In this document: positions 61,346 through 64,000 of the stretch, piece by piece
Position numbering within the stretch: position 1 is the stretch's first letter
Layout: every line of letters starts with the position of its first letter
Origin: Salibaculum sp035270045
GTDB taxonomy: Bacteria; Pseudomonadota; Alphaproteobacteria; Rhodobacterales; Rhodobacteraceae
Direction of reading: 5' to 3'
Length of the DNA stretch: 64,000 nucleotides
NCBI RefSeq assembly: GCF_035270045.1
Contig: NZ_DATFIP010000035.1
Span: 1-64,000 of the forward strand
Position numbers and translations under genes: made by a program
Notes under the pieces: model-generated
Told to the model about the DNA's origin: nothing
The model's database searches: none
Seen by the model: the letters and a program-made list of their open reading frames with translations, nothing else

Positions 61346-62701
61346 CTATTCGCCGATGGAGTCCAGCACCCGGTCCAGGGCACGACCCTGCGGCGACAGG
61401 GTCGCCGGGGCATCCTTGACCAGGTTGTAATAGGCCGCCGGATCATAGGTCTGGACGGCCAGCCCAAGGTGTTCGGCCGTCATCAGCCCCATCGACGCCA
61501 ACACCTGGTAGCTGGCGATGACCTCGTCGGCCTGCGCCGAGATCCCGTTGGCACGGGCATCGAGCAATTCCTGTTCGGCATTGAGCACGTCAAGCGTGGT
61601 GCGCGCGCCCAGCGTCGCCTCTTCGCGCACACCCTCGAAGGCGGTGCGCGCGGCGCGTATCTGAAGCTGGGATGCCTCGCTGCCGGCCCTGGCCACCCGC
61701 AACTGGGCAAAGGCGTTGCCCACGGATTGCGCCACGGACTGGCCCGACAGGTGCAATCCTGCGCGGGCCGCGTCACGCCGCGCGGTCGCTTGCCGGATCG
61801 CGCTTTCCAACTGCCCGCCCGAGTAGATCGGTCCACCGACCGACAGGCCAAGGCTCTCGGTGGCGTTTCCATCGTCGTCGACCGAAGCCGAGCCGCGCAG
61901 GTTGACCGAAGGGCTCAGCGCCGCCTCGGCGGCGCGGAGTGTCAACTCAGCCGCTGTCACGGCCTGCTGCGCCGCCTTGATCGAGGGATGGTTGCCAAGA
62001 GCAAACCCCCGCGCAGCGTCCTGAGCCCTGTCGAGCGGCGCGGGCGAAACCACGTCGAGGCGGCCCGGCGCCCGGCCCACGGCCGCGCGGAATTCCTCGA
62101 TTGACTGCGCCAGCGACCCCTCGGCGGCAGCCAGCTCGCTGCGGGTCGCGGCCAGGCGGGCCTCGGCCAGCGCCACATCCGTGCGCGTCACCTCGCCCAC
62201 CTCGAACCGGTCCCGCGCGGCGCGCAGTTCTTCTTCGATCAGGTTCATGTTGCTTTTGCGCAGGGCCACGAACTCGGTGTTGCGGCGCACGTTCATGTAG
62301 GCGGTGGCCGCGCGCAGCAGGACGTCCTGCTCGATGCCGCGCAGGTTCTGACGGGTTTCGAGGACCAGGGCCTTGGCCGCCTCTGTCCGGTGCGTACTTG
62401 CGCCCCCGTCATAGAGCAGCAGGCTGGCGGAAACCTCGAAATTGGCAGAGGTTGCGCTCCCCCCCAAGGTCCGTGGGGGATCGCTCCAATTATAATTCGC
62501 CGACCACTGGACGACCGGTCTCAGGGCGGCAAGAGATTGGGCCACGTCCTCGTCCGCGGCGCGAAGAAGCGCCCGGTTCTGATCCAGAAGGCCTGAATCG
62601 CGGTAACTGTCGGCAAGGGCATCGGCCATGGATTCCGCGGCGGCGGGTATTGTCAGCGCGAGGACGAGGCTTGCGGCCGTGGCCAGTCGGCGAAGGATCA
62701 T
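61346..62701 (-). CDS. TolC-family outer-membrane efflux/secretion protein
   Basis: A 451-residue protein with signal peptide MILRRLATAASLVLALTIPA (cleavage near AAAES). Two structural repeats of outer-membrane efflux proteins are visible (LLRAATAYMNVRRNTEFVAL around residue 125 and the later SVGNAFAQLRVARAGSEASQ); about 170 residues of each repeat are coiled coil. It would form a channel for an exporter not encoded here. It lies downstream of pcm on the same strand. Confidence 0.9.
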   Translation of the reverse strand: MILRRLATAASLVLALTIPAAAESMADALADSYRDSGLLDQNRALLRAADEDVAQSLAALRPVVQWSANYNWSDPPRTLGGSATSANFEVSASLLLYDGGASTHRTEAAKALVLETRQNLRGIEQDVLLRAATAYMNVRRNTEFVALRKSNMNLIEEELRAARDRFEVGEVTRTDVALAEARLAATRSELAAAEGSLAQSIEEFRAAVGRAPGRLDVVSPAPLDRAQDAARGFALGNHPSIKAAQQAVTAAELTLRAAEAALSPSVNLRGSASVDDDGNATESLGLSVGGPIYSGGQLESAIRQATARRDAARAGLHLSGQSVAQSVGNAFAQLRVARAGSEASQLQIRAARTAFEGVREEATLGARTTLDVLNAEQELLDARANGISAQADEVIASYQVLASMGLMTAEHLGLAVQTYDPAAYYNLVKDAPATLSPQGRALDRVLDSIGE

Positions 62702-62750
62702 CTGGAGGGTCTCCCGAATTGGCCGCCGGCAAAACCGGGCCGGCCCCGTG

Positions 62751-63404
62751 TCACAATGTAAAGGCCCGGTGACGCTCGAAGCCGGGCACGACCGGCGCGC
62801 CCGCGTTGAAGGCCATTCGCCAGGTCATCCCGCCATCCAGCTTGTAGCCGATCCGCATGACGCCAAGGGCACCCTCGCTGAAAAGCACGGCCATGCGTCC
62901 GCCGTCCTTGAGCTGATCGACCAGCGTCTCGGGCACATGTTCGGCCGCCCCTTCCAGAACGATCACGTCATAGGGCCCCTGCTTGGGCGCTCCCCCGGCC
63001 AGAGTTCCATGCACGACGGCGGCATTGTCCACGTCATGGGTCGAAAGGTTCGCCTGCGCCTCGGCCACGCGGGCCTCATCCTCTTCCACGGCCACGACGA
63101 ACTCTGCCAGCCGCGCCAGGATCGCGGTCGAGTAGCCCAACCCGCAACCAAGATCCATCACCACCTCGGAGTCCCGTATGTCGAGCGCATCGAGCATCTT
63201 GCCCATGGTGCGCGGCTCGAACATGATCCGTCCCTCGCCAAGGTCGAGATCGTCGTCCACATATGCGGAATCGCGACGGTCATCGGGAACGAAATCCTCG
63301 CGGGGGACAGCAAGCATCGCATCGATAATGGGAAACTTGGTGACATCCGACGGGCGGACCTGCGTGTCCACCATCACGGTGCGGAGGGTTTCGTAGTCGG
63401 CCAC
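62751..63404 (-). CDS. pcm: Protein-L-isoaspartate O-methyltransferase family protein
   Basis: A 217-residue methyltransferase. VRPSDVTKFPIIDAML and FVPDDRRDSAYVDDDLDLGE match the N-terminal half of Pcm, and VMDLGCGLGYSTAILARLAE is the SAM-binding motif I (about 81-100). It may repair isoaspartyl residues, though the alphaproteobacterial members beside tolC lack some residues of the classical enzyme and could differ in substrate. Confidence 0.87.
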   Translation of the reverse strand: MADYETLRTVMVDTQVRPSDVTKFPIIDAMLAVPREDFVPDDRRDSAYVDDDLDLGEGRIMFEPRTMGKMLDALDIRDSEVVMDLGCGLGYSTAILARLAEFVVAVEEDEARVAEAQANLSTHDVDNAAVVHGTLAGGAPKQGPYDVIVLEGAAEHVPETLVDQLKDGGRMAVLFSEGALGVMRIGYKLDGGMTWRMAFNAGAPVVPGFERHRAFTL

Positions 63405-63536
63405 GCGCTAAACTCTTTCGTTCAGATCATTCCCCGGGTTCTTGCCATATTGCCCCGGCCCCGGCAACGCCTGATCACCCTTGCAAGGCCACGCGGGCTG
63501 GTATATCTCCCGGGTGCTTCGATAGGCACCACAGGC

Positions 63537-63610
63537 GGCGAGTTGGCGGAGTGGTGACGCAGCGGATTGCAAATCCGTGTACACCGGTTCGATTCCGGTA
63601 CTCGCCTCCA
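63537..63610 (+). tRNA. tRNA-Cys (anticodon GCA)
   Basis: A 74-base cloverleaf: acceptor GGCGAGT/ACTCGCC, D-arm TGGCGGAGTGG, anticodon loop within CGGATTGCAAATCCG (GCA), T-arm ACCGGTTCGATTCCGGT, discriminator T and encoded CCA. Intact and followed by an integrase gene, so it may be an attachment site for the neighbouring element. Confidence 0.97.
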
Positions 63611-63624
63611 TTTATTTTCAATAT

Positions 63625-63678
63625 GTTAGACGACAGAGGGCCCTGTAGCGGGCCAACCGTCTAAACAAACGTCTAAAC
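63625..63678. repeat. GTTTAGACG repeats beside tRNA-Cys and the integrase end
   Basis: CGTCTAAAC occurs twice (63658-63666 and 63670-63678), and an inverted copy GTTAGACG lies at 63625-63632, enclosing a GGCCC/GGGCC-type element. Such clusters flanking a tRNA-linked integrase could be recombinase or excision-factor sites, or the first two copies could form an mRNA-end hairpin. Confidence 0.5.
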
Positions 63679-64000
63679 ATTCCGTTTTTGTTCTGTTCGC
63701 ATCTGCTGTGCCTGCTTGGCCCGCATGCGCTGTCTCACCTTCTTGGTGTAGTGAAGAACCATTGCGGGACTCTGCCCCGTAACAGCAGCAATCAAGTCAT
63801 CTTCACATCCCGCTTCCAGAAGCTCACAGGCTGCGTTGTAGCGCCAGCTGTGAATGTCATAACTCAGGGCCCCAATCTGTTCTCTGATCTTTCGCACCGC
63901 TTGCGATGCACCCCGATAGGACCATCGGTTGGTGCCGCGTTCATTGGTCAATATGAAAATTGAATGACGGCTGGCGGCATCAAGCGCCGCCTGAAGCTGA
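63673..64000 (-). CDS. Tyrosine recombinase (integrase), C-terminal part at the window edge
   Basis: About 108 residues are visible, ending KQAQQMRTEQKRNV. Catalytic features of the C-terminal domain: the HxxR box (YDIHSWRYNAACELLEAG), TGQS in place of the usual TGH, and the nucleophile tyrosine in MVLHYTKKVRQR. The rest of the protein lies beyond the window, and the frame is open through base 64000 with no stop. Its gene end faces tRNA-Cys, as in elements integrated at tRNA 3' ends. Confidence 0.87.
   Translation of the reverse strand, partial: QLQAALDAASRHSIFILTNERGTNRWSYRGASQAVRKIREQIGALSYDIHSWRYNAACELLEAGCEDDLIAAVTGQSPAMVLHYTKKVRQRMRAKQAQQMRTEQKRNV

Overview
The window is high-GC DNA with densely packed genes and many ATGA stop/start overlaps. 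It looks like a chromosomal segment of a Rhodobacterales (Roseobacter-type) alphaproteobacterium. The markers are the gene order mch - mcl2 - mdh - sucCD - sucAB - lpd (ethylmalonyl-CoA pathway genes next to the lower TCA cycle), a class I lysyl-tRNA synthetase, a FYDLN acidic protein, and a pcm - tolC - PopZ-like block. This assignment rests on gene content and recalled synteny; no database search was possible.

Layout. 1-3.4 kb (minus): mesaconyl-CoA hydratase (cut by the window edge), DUF1737, NnrU, malyl-CoA thioesterase/lyase and a TauE/SafE permease. 3.6-14.3 kb (plus): mdh, then sucC, sucD, a 58-residue membrane peptide, sucA, sucB and lpd. A lower-GC insert sits between sucB and lpd, containing a small membrane protein and a GIY-YIG nuclease gene bracketed by two REP-like hairpins. 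14.4-17.3 kb: a membrane TerB-like protein, a GntR/FCD regulator, a YgjP-type metalloprotease, the FYDLN protein and tRNA-Ala(GGC). 17.5-22.7 kb (minus): a four-gene operon of acyl-CoA synthetase, fused E1alpha-beta dehydrogenase, E2 acyltransferase and acyl carrier protein, lying between the tRNA-Ala and a decayed tRNA 3' end. 22.9-26.9 kb: polysaccharide glycosyltransferases, two of them broken.

27-39.6 kb: a galactoside-use locus. The minus-strand operon runs from a periplasmic sugar-binding protein and two permeases through GH4 alpha-galactosidase, an IlvD/EDD dehydratase, an SDR dehydrogenase, KDGal kinase and KDPGal aldolase to GH42 beta-galactosidase. It diverges from an IclR regulator and the transporter ATPase across tandem IclR-like operators. 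Together these suggest import of galactosides, hydrolysis, and oxidation by a De Ley-Doudoroff route; the SDR enzyme lacks the catalytic lysine.

39.7-63.4 kb is mostly housekeeping and small conserved genes: DUF1127, a beta-helix protein, DUF4864, lysS, a TerB protein, DUF2235, a lone CoxL-like molybdenum hydroxylase subunit, valS, DUF1992, two PLP aminotransferases, a phosphatase - ABC exporter - YgfZ - fructosamine kinase operon, efp, a DUF6280-like protein, a PopZ-like scaffold, a TolC-family protein and a Pcm-like methyltransferase. The right end has tRNA-Cys(GCA) followed by the C-terminal part of a tyrosine recombinase, the edge of an integrated element that continues past the window.

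The least ordinary items are the synthetase/E1/E2/ACP operon on a tRNA-bounded segment, the GIY-YIG gene with inverted covarying hairpins, a shared TGTGATCACA operator linking the GntR regulator to the sucC promoter, the galactose-type SDR without its catalytic lysine, and a divergent PopZ-like protein. No CRISPR array, rRNA gene or complete insertion sequence was seen, and no gene-free stretch exceeds 300 bases.
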